Shown: in pieces, positions 1-8,453 of the stretch
Position numbering within the stretch: the first letter of the stretch is position 1
How the letters are laid out: each line of letters opens with the position of its first letter
From: Henriciella sp.
GTDB lineage: Bacteria; Pseudomonadota; Alphaproteobacteria; Caulobacterales; Hyphomonadaceae
Reading direction: 5' to 3'
Assembly: GCF_029936995.1 (NCBI RefSeq)
Contig: NZ_JAPYRE010000003.1
Location: forward strand, 62,001-126,000
Length of the DNA stretch: 64,000 nucleotides
Notes under the pieces: generated by a model
What the model was told of the DNA's origin: nothing
The model's input: the letters and a program-made list of their open reading frames with translations, nothing else
The model's database searches: none
Translations under genes and position numbers: made by a program

Positions 1-2
1 AA

Positions 3-452
3 GTTCTCGGGTATTCTCGCAGCGGTACCCCGCGAGAGGGGTTTGACGATGTGATGACCTTTGCTGATCCCGAGGGGCTGGAGCAGGCAGACATCGTCAT
101 ACTCGCGCTTCCATCGACACCGGATACAGAAGGTGTCGTTGGCGCTGGCATGCTGAAGGCGCTGAATAACGCGCTTCTCATCAATATTGGCCGCGGGGCG
201 ACGCTGGATTCCGGCGCGTTGAGGCAGGCGCTGGCAGACGGCAATATTGCTGCAGCCATTCTGGACGTATTCGAGGTCGAGCCTTTGCCGGAGGATGACT
301 GGCGCTGGGCGCATCCGGATGTCACGGTGACGCCTCATGTTTCAGGGCCGACGCGGACGGTGGATACGATCGAACGTTTTTGTGAATTGCTGGAAGCTTA
401 TATGCAATCAGGCGAGCCGCCTGCTTCAGTGGATGTGAAGAGAGGCTATTAG
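3..452 (+). CDS. D-2-hydroxyacid dehydrogenase, C-terminal part (truncated by window edge)
   Basis: The reading frame is open back to base 3, so the gene begins before the window; the GTG at 51 is internal. The visible 149 residues are the NAD-binding half of a D-isomer-specific 2-hydroxyacid dehydrogenase. They include the LINIGRG strand-turn, then DVFEVEPLPEDD with the catalytic-region Glu, and TPHVSGPT near the end, where most family members carry the catalytic His. This resembles the glyoxylate/hydroxypyruvate reductase (GhrA) branch, which reduces 2-oxoacids with NAD(P)H in the cytoplasm. Substrate cannot be assigned from a fragment. It converges on the MarR gene at 474. Confidence 0.85.
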   Translation, partial: VLGYSRSGTPREGFDDVMTFADPEGLEQADIVILALPSTPDTEGVVGAGMLKALNNALLINIGRGATLDSGALRQALADGNIAAAILDVFEVEPLPEDDWRWAHPDVTVTPHVSGPTRTVDTIERFCELLEAYMQSGEPPASVDVKRGY

Positions 453-473
453 CCGTCGAGCCCAAAATCGCAT

Positions 474-965
474 TCAGGGACGGGCAGGTTCGTCGAAAAG
501 GCCGACATCAAGAATGGGTTCGGAGTCGGTGATTTCTGAACGGGCATCGACGATCTGCGCCACACGTTCGAGTGTAGAGACGATCATTGAGCGCTCCCAC
601 TCCGGCAAGTCCACAAAAAGAAGTTCGAAGTGATCCTGAAGCGGGTTTGGCGCCGAGCGCAGGACATTTAGGCCAGCCTCTTCCAGAACGAGAACAACAC
701 GGCGGCCATCCGCCTCGTCCTTCTGACGGCTGACAAGGCCGAGACGTTCCAGCTTGTCTATCAGGGATGTGATCGACGCATTGCTCAGGGCTGTCATGCG
801 GACAAGCTCACCGGCTGTGGCAGACCGGACCCCGGACAGGAGCTGTAGAACCTTCAGCTGTGAAACGCTCAGGCCCGTGGCCTGAGCCAGCGACCGGGCG
901 TAGAGCTCAGTCCGCCGCTGGATGCGGCGCAGTGCAATGAGGGCGTCTGTGGTCTTCTGATCCAT
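474..965 (-). CDS. MarR-family transcriptional regulator
   Basis: A 163-residue winged-helix regulator. The DNA-binding core reads LSVSQLKVLQLLSG, then SNASITSLIDKLERLGLV (recognition helix) and the wing DEADGRRVVLVL, the usual MarR order. A longer reading from 1046 is possible, but it would run into the end of the upstream gene. The ATG at 965 lies 15 bp after the stop of the TPR-sulfotransferase gene at 980, which suggests co-transcription. MarR proteins usually repress a neighbouring transporter or enzyme and release DNA on binding a small ligand. The natural targets here would be its own operon or the TonB receptor upstream, but this is inference. No effector can be named. Confidence 0.85.
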   Translation of the reverse strand: MDQKTTDALIALRRIQRRTELYARSLAQATGLSVSQLKVLQLLSGVRSATAGELVRMTALSNASITSLIDKLERLGLVSRQKDEADGRRVVLVLEEAGLNVLRSAPNPLQDHFELLFVDLPEWERSMIVSTLERVAQIVDARSEITDSEPILDVGLFDEPARP

Positions 966-979
966 GGAACGTGCGTATT

Positions 980-2968
980 TCAGGTGTTGTTGCGATTTTC
1001 CAGAGCTGCCTTGAGCGGGCCGAGATGGCTTTCGAATTTCTGCCATTGATCAAGGCCTGCGCGGCTGATCGGCTGGCGTACCTGTTCGGAGCTGGCTGTT
1101 CGTACGGCGCGGTGGGTCTTGTGGAAGTCGACACAGGCCTGCTCGAACGGCAGGTTACAATACTCGAGGATGCGTCGGACCTGCCCTTCAAGGTCCTCCA
1201 CGACATCCTCGTGTTGTACGCGAAGGACCCTGCCAGGCAGGACGTTGTCCCAGTGATCCATGAGGTCGACATAGCCGCGATAGTAGTGCCCAATGTCTTC
1301 GAGGCTGTAGCTGAATTCCTGTCCTTCCGCGAAGAGCTGCTTGAATCCTGAAAAGCAGCAGGCCATCGGCTCGCGGCGGGCATCAATGATCTTCGCGTTT
1401 GGCAGGATCATGTGGATGAGGCCAATATGCCTGAAATTATTGGGCATCTTGTCTGTAAAGAATGGCGCCCCCTGACGGTGGATCGCGGTATTCTCGATAT
1501 AGTCCCTGCCCAGAGCTTCGAGCTCTTCTTCAGGTAAGTCATGTAGAATACGAGGATAGCGCTCGCGGTCAGTCACCTGTTTGCGTCCGCGCAGCCCATG
1601 GGCGAGCGAAAGAATGTTGGGCAGCTCCAATGTGCCATCGACCTGGCTATGGGAAGCGAGGATCTGCTCGATAAGGGTCGAGCCCGCCCGCGGGAGGCCG
1701 ACGATAAAGATCGGAGCAGGGTCTTCATGACCGGTGCCGGCCTTCATCTCGAACAGGTCGGCCGTGCAGTGACGTTTCTGTGCGGCAAACTCTTCCTGCA
1801 TCTGTTCAGTCGTATAGCGGGTCTGGATTTTCTTGAGCGCGTTGCCTTCACTGTAGTTGGAGAAGGCTGCATCGATATCGCCCTTGTCCTCGAACGCCTT
1901 GCCGAGCGCGAAAGCGATGTGGACCCTGCCCATGAAGGAGAGGTTCGGGTCCTGCTTGGCAGCGAGCATCGTTTCGATGTCCTGGTCCTTGAACCTGAAC
2001 GTCTTGAGATTTGCGAGAGCGTACCATGCATCGCCATGTTGCGGATCGATCGAGACAGCTTTCTGGTAAGAAGCGATTGCGTCATCTGTTCGGCCAGCCG
2101 TCTTCAATGCGTGGCCACGGGAAGTCAGCGTTGAGAGGTCATCAGGCAGGCTTGCCAGGACCTCATCGAAGACAGAAAGTGCCTTGTCGTACTCGCCCGC
2201 CTGCATGCACTCGATGGCGTAGATAGATCTGAAGACCGGGCTTTCCGGATCATGTGCCAGCAGTTTCTCTGCCTGAGCGAGCGCGGCTTCGTATTTCTGG
2301 CGTTTACGAAGGACTTGAATGTGATCGATCTTCAGTTGCGGATTGTCTGGCTGGAGTTCGATAGCCGTTTCGAGCAGGAAATCGGCATCTTCATGCACGC
2401 CGAGCCGGGTGCCGATGTCCGCCAGAAGCCGCATGCCTTCAATATGGCGCGGGTTCTGCTGCATGAAGGCACGGACAATGCGCTCGGCGTGAAGGACACG
2501 GCCTTCATGAATGAAGTTGGTGACGGCCAGAAGTTCACGGGGCAGCTGCTGAAGGCGTTGGCGTTGAGCGGCGCATTCCTGGGCAGAAGCTGTGTCTCCG
2601 AGAGCCTGGTTCAGTTCCGTGAGGGCTGTCCAGCTGGCGATCAGGGCAGGATTGTAACGCACGGCCCGCTGGAAAGCGGTTCGCGCCTCGGCGGGTTTGT
2701 CCAGCTGGCGCAGGAGATGGCCTTCTTCCTGGAAAGCACGACCAAAATCTGGCGCAACGCGTTTCAGCCTATCGAGAAAGCTGAACGCCTCTGCATGCCG
2801 CTCGCGGTAGCGGGCCGTGGCAGCGGCCATGTATAGCGCGTCCTGGTTTTCCGGCTCACCGGTGAGGAGATCGTCCAGGCGGCCGGCGGCCTCATCGAAG
2901 CGGCCAGCCTGCATCATTGATTTTACTGCCTTAAGGCTATCGGCATTGGACGTGGCTTCGGTGGTCAT
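980..2968 (-). CDS. TPR-repeat sulfotransferase family protein
   Basis: A 662-residue two-part protein. Residues about 10-390 are tandem tetratricopeptide repeats, for example the unit DDAIASYQKAVSIDPQ near 295-310. Residues about 415-640 are a sulfotransferase domain. The PAPS 5'-phosphosulfate loop IFIVGLPRAGSTLIEQIL is at about 420-437, followed by a 3'-phosphate region (DARREPMACCFSGF). There is no signal peptide, so it is probably cytoplasmic. Such proteins are distant relatives of tyrosylprotein sulfotransferases and transfer sulfate from PAPS; the acceptor is unknown. It lies downstream of a TonB receptor in the same orientation, with a strong terminator between them, and 15 bp before the MarR gene. 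Confidence 0.85.
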   Translation of the reverse strand: MTTEATSNADSLKAVKSMMQAGRFDEAAGRLDDLLTGEPENQDALYMAAATARYRERHAEAFSFLDRLKRVAPDFGRAFQEEGHLLRQLDKPAEARTAFQRAVRYNPALIASWTALTELNQALGDTASAQECAAQRQRLQQLPRELLAVTNFIHEGRVLHAERIVRAFMQQNPRHIEGMRLLADIGTRLGVHEDADFLLETAIELQPDNPQLKIDHIQVLRKRQKYEAALAQAEKLLAHDPESPVFRSIYAIECMQAGEYDKALSVFDEVLASLPDDLSTLTSRGHALKTAGRTDDAIASYQKAVSIDPQHGDAWYALANLKTFRFKDQDIETMLAAKQDPNLSFMGRVHIAFALGKAFEDKGDIDAAFSNYSEGNALKKIQTRYTTEQMQEEFAAQKRHCTADLFEMKAGTGHEDPAPIFIVGLPRAGSTLIEQILASHSQVDGTLELPNILSLAHGLRGRKQVTDRERYPRILHDLPEEELEALGRDYIENTAIHRQGAPFFTDKMPNNFRHIGLIHMILPNAKIIDARREPMACCFSGFKQLFAEGQEFSYSLEDIGHYYRGYVDLMDHWDNVLPGRVLRVQHEDVVEDLEGQVRRILEYCNLPFEQACVDFHKTHRAVRTASSEQVRQPISRAGLDQWQKFESHLGPLKAALENRNNT

Positions 2969-2980
2969 GGTCTTCCGTCA

Positions 2981-3017
2981 CATAAAAATGCAGCGCCCCG
3001 ATTAAACGGGGCGCTGC
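2981..3017 (-). terminator. Rho-independent terminator of the TonB receptor gene
   Basis: The arms GCAGCGCCCC (2990-2999) and GGGGCGCTGC (3008-3017) form a perfect 10-bp stem with an 8-nt loop. Read leftward, the stem is followed at once by ATTTTTATG. It sits 29 bp after the receptor stop and 22 bp before the sulfotransferase start, so it should reduce or block read-through between those two genes. Confidence 0.85.
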
Positions 3018-3045
3018 GGATGGGTTCAAGGCTGCGAATGCAAAC

Positions 3046-5634
3046 CTAGTAGTCGTACTGGAGACGCAGGCCGATCGTACGTGGCCGCATGGGCGTCACA
3101 CGCTCACGGTCGAAGATGAAGCTGCCGCTGAGTTCGGCATACTCGTTCGTGAGGTTCGTTGCGAACAGTTCTGCCGACCACTGGTCAGCCGATACACCGA
3201 GCGTGCCACCAAGCGTGGTGTAGCCATCGATCTCCATCTTGTTGATCTCGATGATGTCGGTGAACGAGCTGTCCGAGAAGACAACTTGCGGCATGACGTG
3301 AGCGCGCAGACGCTGACCGGCGATCTCCTGCTCAAGGTCCCACTCATAGCGAAGACGCAGATTACCCTGATAGGAAGGGGCGAAGGCAAGCTCGGAGCCT
3401 TCCTTCACATCTTCGGTCGGGACCAGGACTTCCTTGACCTCGGTATCGAGCAACGAGAAGGCACCGGCAAAGGTGAGGCCGTCAATGGCCCTCGGCGCCC
3501 ATGTAAAGTCACCCTCGATCCCCTTCAGTTCGGCGTTCGCTGCGTTGTCCGAATAGAAAAGGTTCACGATTGACGGATCAAAGATCGTGGTCTGGAGACC
3601 TTCAATGTCGACGAAGAAAGCTGCGCCGTTGAAGCGGAGTGAATTGTCGAGCAGCTCGGTTTTCCAGCCAATCTCGTAGTTCTTCACGTCATCGGTGTCG
3701 ACGGCATAAGGCACGACATAGTCACCAGGACCTTGCGTGCCGCCGGGGCGGTTCAGCAGACCGGCGCGGAAACCTTCGGAATAGGTGCCGTAGAAGAGCA
3801 GGTCTTCTGTTGGTGTCCACTCACCCGTGACCTTGTAGATCACACCATCCGTGGCAGCCTTGTCCGGGGCGGCTTCAGGTCCGTTCGGACCGTAGATGAA
3901 GGAGATGTTGGTGCCGAACTGCTGGGAGTCCGTATCCTGGCCAAGATTGCCGAAGGACGAGTTTGCACTGCCTTTCAGGTCAACCTCGATATCGTACCAG
4001 CGCGCACCGACTGTCAGGGCAAGCTGGTTGCTGATGTCGAAAGTGGTCTCACCGAAGAGGCCGAGTTTCTTGTCGGTACGAAGTACATCGTTACGGAAGC
4101 CGACTCCGGACGGGAAGGGGCCTGCTTCACTGAAGTAACCCGGGAATGCCGAGTTGATTTCGCCAGTTACATCCGTGTTTGTCAGCGGGTAGTTCGGCGC
4201 GAAGCCGGTCTCGCCGTTGAAGCCTTCGACAACAGCTGTGCCCGGATAGACGTAGTCATTACGCTCTGCCAGTTCGAGATCGCTGTAGAATGCACCAAAG
4301 GTGGCGCGGATGCGGTGCTCATCCGGCGTGTTGAAGCGCAGTTCGTGTGTCTGGACCTCGGTTTCCGAGTGGGAAACCACAGAGAGGTTCGGCGCGTAGC
4401 ATGTGCCTGATGGCGCGTTGCCGGCACCCGGATAGCTCACGGAGGCGTCACAGATATAATAAGGCAGGTACTGACCGACGAAGAGGTAGTCGGAATAGTC
4501 GACGACCTGGTCTGTCGTGCGCTCGGTGTAGGCACCGGTATAAACGGCCTCGAGAGCGCCGATACGGCCTTCAAGTGTCCATGAGGTGTTATGGAACTTG
4601 TCTTCAAGCTCCTCCGGCGTGAAGCGAGTGATGTCGTAGTCATCAAGCTCAGGGTCAGCGGAGAAAACACCGTCGGCATCGATCTTCTGCTGCGAATGCT
4701 GGATCAGGAGGTCCCAATCCTCATTGATGAGATACTTACCGCTGAAGCGGAACCCCTGATAGTTGACGTCGTTGATGTCGTCTTCAGCAATCGTTCCGTT
4801 GTCTGCCGGAATGAAGTTTACGTTGGAAAGGTCAGCGCCTGCCTGGAAGCCACCACGGCGCGGCTGGACAACTGTACCATTGGCGCGGACCGTCCCGGCT
4901 GGGCGAAAACGGGCCGACTCCTCGACAGTCAGCGTGCCGCCGACATTGTCGATATAACCGCCTTGCGTGTCATTGTAGACGACTGCACGGAGTGCGAGCT
5001 TGTCATTTACGGGCACGTTGATCATGGCTTCGACACTGTTGCTCATCTCACCGCCATCGGTGAAAGAGCTTGAGGTCTTCAGCCCAGCGTCAAAGCCTGT
5101 GAAGTCAGGCTTGTTCGTGATCATGCGAACCGTACCGGCCTGTGAACTGGCACCGAAAAGTGTACCTTGAGGGCCGGAGAGAACCTCGACGCGCTCGATG
5201 TCGGCGGCATAGACGTCCAGGTTACGGCCCGGCTGTGCCAGCGGCTGCTCATCAAGATAGAAGCTGACATTCGGTGCGAGACCGGCAACGCCTGCAACCG
5301 TCAGGTTAGGCGTCGTCGATGCGAGGCCGCGAATGTAGATTGTGTTCTGGCCAGGACCGGAACCACCGGCGGTCACGCCCGGAAGCTGGACGAGATAGTC
5401 GGTGAAGTTCTTGACGCCCAGCTGGTCGAGTTCGATCTCGCCGAGTGCATTGACGGTCACCGGGATGTCCTGCGCGCTCTCGGTACGCTTGGTTGCGGTC
5501 ACGGTGACGGCTTGCAGCCGGCGGTCCTGCTGGGCAGCCGGTTGATCGGTGCTGGCTTGTTGTGCCACGGCGGGGACGCTTGTCAGCAATGCCCCTATGG
5601 CGAGCAAGGATGCTCCACCCCGAAGTGTGTTCAT
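3046..5634 (-). CDS. TonB-dependent outer-membrane receptor
   Basis: An 862-residue receptor. It has a Sec signal peptide ending near PAVAQQ (about 25), a TonB-box-like segment LQAVTVTATKR, a plug domain (about 50-165, with PQGTLFGASSQAGTVRMITNKP), and a long 22-strand barrel ending in LRLQYDY. The terminal aromatic residue fits recognition by the BAM complex. It imports an unidentified ligand using TonB-ExbBD energy, and no tonB or exb genes are in the window. A CYS pair (YYIC..SGTC) probably forms a disulfide in an extracellular loop. The head VTATKRTESAQDIPVTVNA is typical of Hyphomonadaceae and sphingomonad receptors of unknown substrate. It is divergent from the BCCT transporter across a 354-bp spacer. 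Confidence 0.9.
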   Translation of the reverse strand: MNTLRGGASLLAIGALLTSVPAVAQQASTDQPAAQQDRRLQAVTVTATKRTESAQDIPVTVNALGEIELDQLGVKNFTDYLVQLPGVTAGGSGPGQNTIYIRGLASTTPNLTVAGVAGLAPNVSFYLDEQPLAQPGRNLDVYAADIERVEVLSGPQGTLFGASSQAGTVRMITNKPDFTGFDAGLKTSSSFTDGGEMSNSVEAMINVPVNDKLALRAVVYNDTQGGYIDNVGGTLTVEESARFRPAGTVRANGTVVQPRRGGFQAGADLSNVNFIPADNGTIAEDDINDVNYQGFRFSGKYLINEDWDLLIQHSQQKIDADGVFSADPELDDYDITRFTPEELEDKFHNTSWTLEGRIGALEAVYTGAYTERTTDQVVDYSDYLFVGQYLPYYICDASVSYPGAGNAPSGTCYAPNLSVVSHSETEVQTHELRFNTPDEHRIRATFGAFYSDLELAERNDYVYPGTAVVEGFNGETGFAPNYPLTNTDVTGEINSAFPGYFSEAGPFPSGVGFRNDVLRTDKKLGLFGETTFDISNQLALTVGARWYDIEVDLKGSANSSFGNLGQDTDSQQFGTNISFIYGPNGPEAAPDKAATDGVIYKVTGEWTPTEDLLFYGTYSEGFRAGLLNRPGGTQGPGDYVVPYAVDTDDVKNYEIGWKTELLDNSLRFNGAAFFVDIEGLQTTIFDPSIVNLFYSDNAANAELKGIEGDFTWAPRAIDGLTFAGAFSLLDTEVKEVLVPTEDVKEGSELAFAPSYQGNLRLRYEWDLEQEIAGQRLRAHVMPQVVFSDSSFTDIIEINKMEIDGYTTLGGTLGVSADQWSAELFATNLTNEYAELSGSFIFDRERVTPMRPRTIGLRLQYDY

Positions 5635-5988
5635 GGATATTCCCCATCATTGTTCAAACTGACGTCTATGGCCCGTCAAGAAACGGAGCCTGAAGCGACG
5701 GTAGCGCCATTAAAAAATGGACAGGCGCTAAGCCAGCGTAGCAATTAGGGTGATATTTCGATTCGTAAAAGGATTTCGGCAGTCGTCACCAGGTTGCAGT
5801 TGATCCATGTTAAGGGTAGCATAAAAAATAATACGTAAAATCAATGTGCTGTCAGATAGTGACAGATATGTCACATGTGGAAGGAATGTTTTGTTGCTTG
5901 GCGTTACCTTGCATATGTGGTCGACAGCTCAAACAGAATTACTTCGACAAGCAAATGAATTGATACCGACGCCACGGGTGAGCTTCTT
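5635..5988. other. 354-bp divergent intergenic region between TonB receptor and BCCT transporter
   Basis: No open frame with a ribosome site was found. The stretch is AT-rich around 5815-5845 and should hold promoters for both divergent genes. Its main visible structure is the cluster of TGTCA/TGACA half-sites at 5849-5873, described separately. I could not place a convincing -35/-10 pair. Confidence 0.6.
5849..5879. promoter_or_regulatory. Candidate operator: overlapping TGTCA/TGACA inverted repeats
   Basis: CTGTCA (5849-5854) and TGACAG (5860-5865) form a 6-bp dyad with a 5-bp spacer. The same TGACA (5860-5864) pairs again with TGTCA (5869-5873) across 4 bp. CACATGTG (5872-5879) is a further 8-bp palindrome. 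Three alternating half-sites about one helical turn apart suggest cooperative regulator binding between the receptor and the transporter. The binding protein is unknown; the MarR protein at 474-965 is one candidate. Confidence 0.4.
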
Positions 5989-7596
5989 ATGAGTGATGCA
6001 GATTATCAATCTGAATACGAGACCGATTACGAGGTTGGGCAAGACAATGTCATGTGGATGGGACTGGACATTCACAACCCGGTTTTCTTCCTCAGTGCCG
6101 GACTGGTCATTCTGTTCGCGATCGCTTCGCTGGTCTTTCCAGATGCGACGGCTGTCGGCCTCGAGTCTTCACGAGGGTGGACGCTTGAGACCTTTGACTG
6201 GTTATTTGCAGTTACGCCCGTTATCCTAATCTTCTTCTGTCTGGCGCTTGCCATATCACCACTCGGTCGTATCCGGCTTGGTGGGGTCGATGCCAGACCG
6301 GAATTTGCGGTCCATTCATGGATTGCCATGCTATTTGCCGCCGGTGTCGGCATCGGGTTCATGTTCTATGGTTCGGCAGAACCGCTGGCGTATTATTCAG
6401 ACTGGTTCGGCACACCTTTCAATGTCGAGCCAGAGACCGAACAGGCGCGCCGGCTCGCTTTCAGTGCGACGCTTTTCCACTGGGGCGCGTCAGCGTGGGT
6501 TGTCTATGCCGTTGTTGGTCTGGCGCTCGGGTTCTTTGCCTATAACAAGGGTCTGCCGCTGACGATCCGTGCGGCTTTCTATCCGATCTTGGGTGAGCGC
6601 GTCTGGGGCGTCTGGGGACATGTCATTGATACATTGGCTGTGATTTCAACGGTTTTCGGGCTGGCGACGACGATCGGTATCGGCGCAACACAGGCCAGCA
6701 GCGGTCTGGCTTACCTGCTTGACCGTCCTGTCACACTTGCCATGCAGATCGGGCTGGTGCTCAGCATAACCGGTCTGGCTGTGATCTCGGTCCTGCGGGG
6801 TATGGATGGCGGTGTGAAGCTTCTGTCCAACATAAATATGAGCATTGCGCTGGTTCTGATGGTGTTTGTCTTCATCCTTGGCCCGACGCTGACCATCATT
6901 ACAGGCTTTGGCCAGAACCTTCTGGCTTATATTGTCGATGCGCCGGCTCTTTCGAGCTGGATCGGGCGGAACGATCAGGCCTGGTTCCATGACTGGACGA
7001 TATTCTATTGGGCCTGGTGGATTTCCTGGTCGCCTTTTGTCGGCATGTTCATTGCCCGAATTTCCCGCGGGCGCACGGTACGCGAGTACATGACCGTGGT
7101 AATCCTGGCGCCGATCGCAATCAGCGTGATCTGGTTCACGACATTCGGTGAAACAGCCATCCAGCAGTTCGAGAACGGCCAAGGAGACCTGGCAGAGGGC
7201 ATGACGACTGCTTCCATGACGCTTTTCCAGATGCTGGACAGCATGCCGCTGGCTGCGATTACTTCTGCCGCGGCGATCTTTCTGCTGGTTGTGTTCATCG
7301 TGACATCAGCAGACTCCGGTGCATTGGTTGTTGATGCGATCACGTCTGGCGGAAAGACCGATGCGCCTGTGCCGCAACGCGTCTTTTGGGCCTGTATGCT
7401 GGGGGTTACCGCCTCAATGCTGCTGTACGGCGGTGGCAAGGCGACGCTTCAGTCGCTTCAGGCTGGGACGATTACGGCAGCCTTGCCTTTTACTTCGATT
7501 GTGCTCGCCTGCTGTATCAGCCTGTATCTTGGCATGCGTGACGAACTGAAGGTCATGAAAGCCAATGAGGACGTTACCGACACACCCGCTGAATAG
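5989..7596 (+). CDS. BCCT-family betaine/carnitine/choline transporter
   Basis: A 535-residue inner-membrane transporter with about 12 membrane helices. The glycine-rich GVGIGFMFYGSAEP segment (about 115-130) and the family signature WAWWISWSPFVGMFIARISRG (about 340-360, tryptophan-rich) mark the BCCT family, which moves quaternary ammonium osmolytes with Na+ or H+. The hydrophilic N-terminus is short and acidic, and the C-terminal tail lacks the long osmosensing domain seen in BetP, so it may serve uptake for catabolism rather than osmosensing. The substrate is not decidable from motifs. It converges on the prepilin peptidase gene 17 bp downstream. Confidence 0.9.
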   Translation: MSDADYQSEYETDYEVGQDNVMWMGLDIHNPVFFLSAGLVILFAIASLVFPDATAVGLESSRGWTLETFDWLFAVTPVILIFFCLALAISPLGRIRLGGVDARPEFAVHSWIAMLFAAGVGIGFMFYGSAEPLAYYSDWFGTPFNVEPETEQARRLAFSATLFHWGASAWVVYAVVGLALGFFAYNKGLPLTIRAAFYPILGERVWGVWGHVIDTLAVISTVFGLATTIGIGATQASSGLAYLLDRPVTLAMQIGLVLSITGLAVISVLRGMDGGVKLLSNINMSIALVLMVFVFILGPTLTIITGFGQNLLAYIVDAPALSSWIGRNDQAWFHDWTIFYWAWWISWSPFVGMFIARISRGRTVREYMTVVILAPIAISVIWFTTFGETAIQQFENGQGDLAEGMTTASMTLFQMLDSMPLAAITSAAAIFLLVVFIVTSADSGALVVDAITSGGKTDAPVPQRVFWACMLGVTASMLLYGGGKATLQSLQAGTITAALPFTSIVLACCISLYLGMRDELKVMKANEDVTDTPAE

Positions 7597-7613
7597 CCGA
7601 ACCTGGCCCGCTT

Positions 7614-8276
7614 CTAAGGGGCGGGGACCAGCAAGGGGCCACTAAGCCATGCGACCCAGCCAGCTAGGGCCAGCCACGGCCCGAAGGCTACGGCAGAGGT
7701 GCGGTTTAAGCGGGGGCCGCCAATGCAGCGCACTGCAAGAACGGCAAACAGGCCGGTCAGTGAGGCGACAAGCAATATGTCCGGCAGCCGTGTCCAGCCA
7801 ACCCAGAGTCCGAGTGCGCCAAGAAGTTTAGCGTCACCGCGCCCAAGCCCTTCCTGTCCACGCAACAGCCTGTAGCTGACTTCCACGGCGAACAGGACGC
7901 CAAATCCGGCCAGTCCGCCAATCAGGTGTTCGGCCCATGAAGCTGACTGTGTCAGCCATATCATGATGAGGCCAAGCCCTGCTGCTGTCAGGTTCAGGGG
8001 ATCGGGCAGTATATAGTGCTTCAGGTCGGTTGTAGCGAGGGCGAGCAAGGTCCAGCCGAAAAGGCATGAGAGTATGAAAGTGCCGGCTGGTGCGAAGGCA
8101 TATGCGCTGAGGGCGACGAGCAGACCTGCAAACGCGCCGGCTGCAAAGAACCATCTGTCATGACCATTTTGAGTTGAGGCGTCATGGGTTTCAGTTGGCC
8201 ATTGATGCGCGAGCCAGGCGGCCATGTAACCGGCAAAAGGTCCGGTGAGGATAAACAGAAGATATAGAAGAATCAC
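7614..8276 (-). CDS. Prepilin peptidase, A24 family (peptidase domain only)
   Basis: About 220 residues, almost entirely membrane helices. Both catalytic aspartates of the A24 aspartic proteases are present: D84 in TTDLKHYILPD and D148 in the GRGDAKLLG motif. The N-terminal zinc/methyltransferase part of PilD-type enzymes, with its CxxC pairs, is missing, so it resembles the short CpaA/GspO-like peptidases that cleave prepilin leaders at the inner membrane. I chose the GTG at 8276 because GAGG lies about nine bases upstream; the longer TTG start at 8333 has no such support. No pilin, Tad or type II secretion genes are nearby, so its substrates must be encoded elsewhere. Confidence 0.8.
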   Translation of the reverse strand: MILLYLLFILTGPFAGYMAAWLAHQWPTETHDASTQNGHDRWFFAAGAFAGLLVALSAYAFAPAGTFILSCLFGWTLLALATTDLKHYILPDPLNLTAAGLGLIMIWLTQSASWAEHLIGGLAGFGVLFAVEVSYRLLRGQEGLGRGDAKLLGALGLWVGWTRLPDILLVASLTGLFAVLAVRCIGGPRLNRTSAVAFGPWLALAGWVAWLSGPLLVPAP

Positions 8277-8453
8277 GGCTGGAGACCTCGAGTGACGACA
8301 TCTCCTGACGTCTTGGCGGCAAAGCAGGGCCAAGACAATGACTGGCTTGCCTGGACGGAAAACTGAAGAGGCTCACCCTGTGTCAGCATGGACAGGGTAT
8401 GTGGGCCTCGCCTAGGTCTGACGGAAATTCCAGTACAGCTTTGGAGTCTACCC

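Noticed and set aside
3733-4410. 225-residue open frame antisense to the first TonB receptor
   Set aside because: Shadow of a receptor frame; no ribosome site or recognisable domain.
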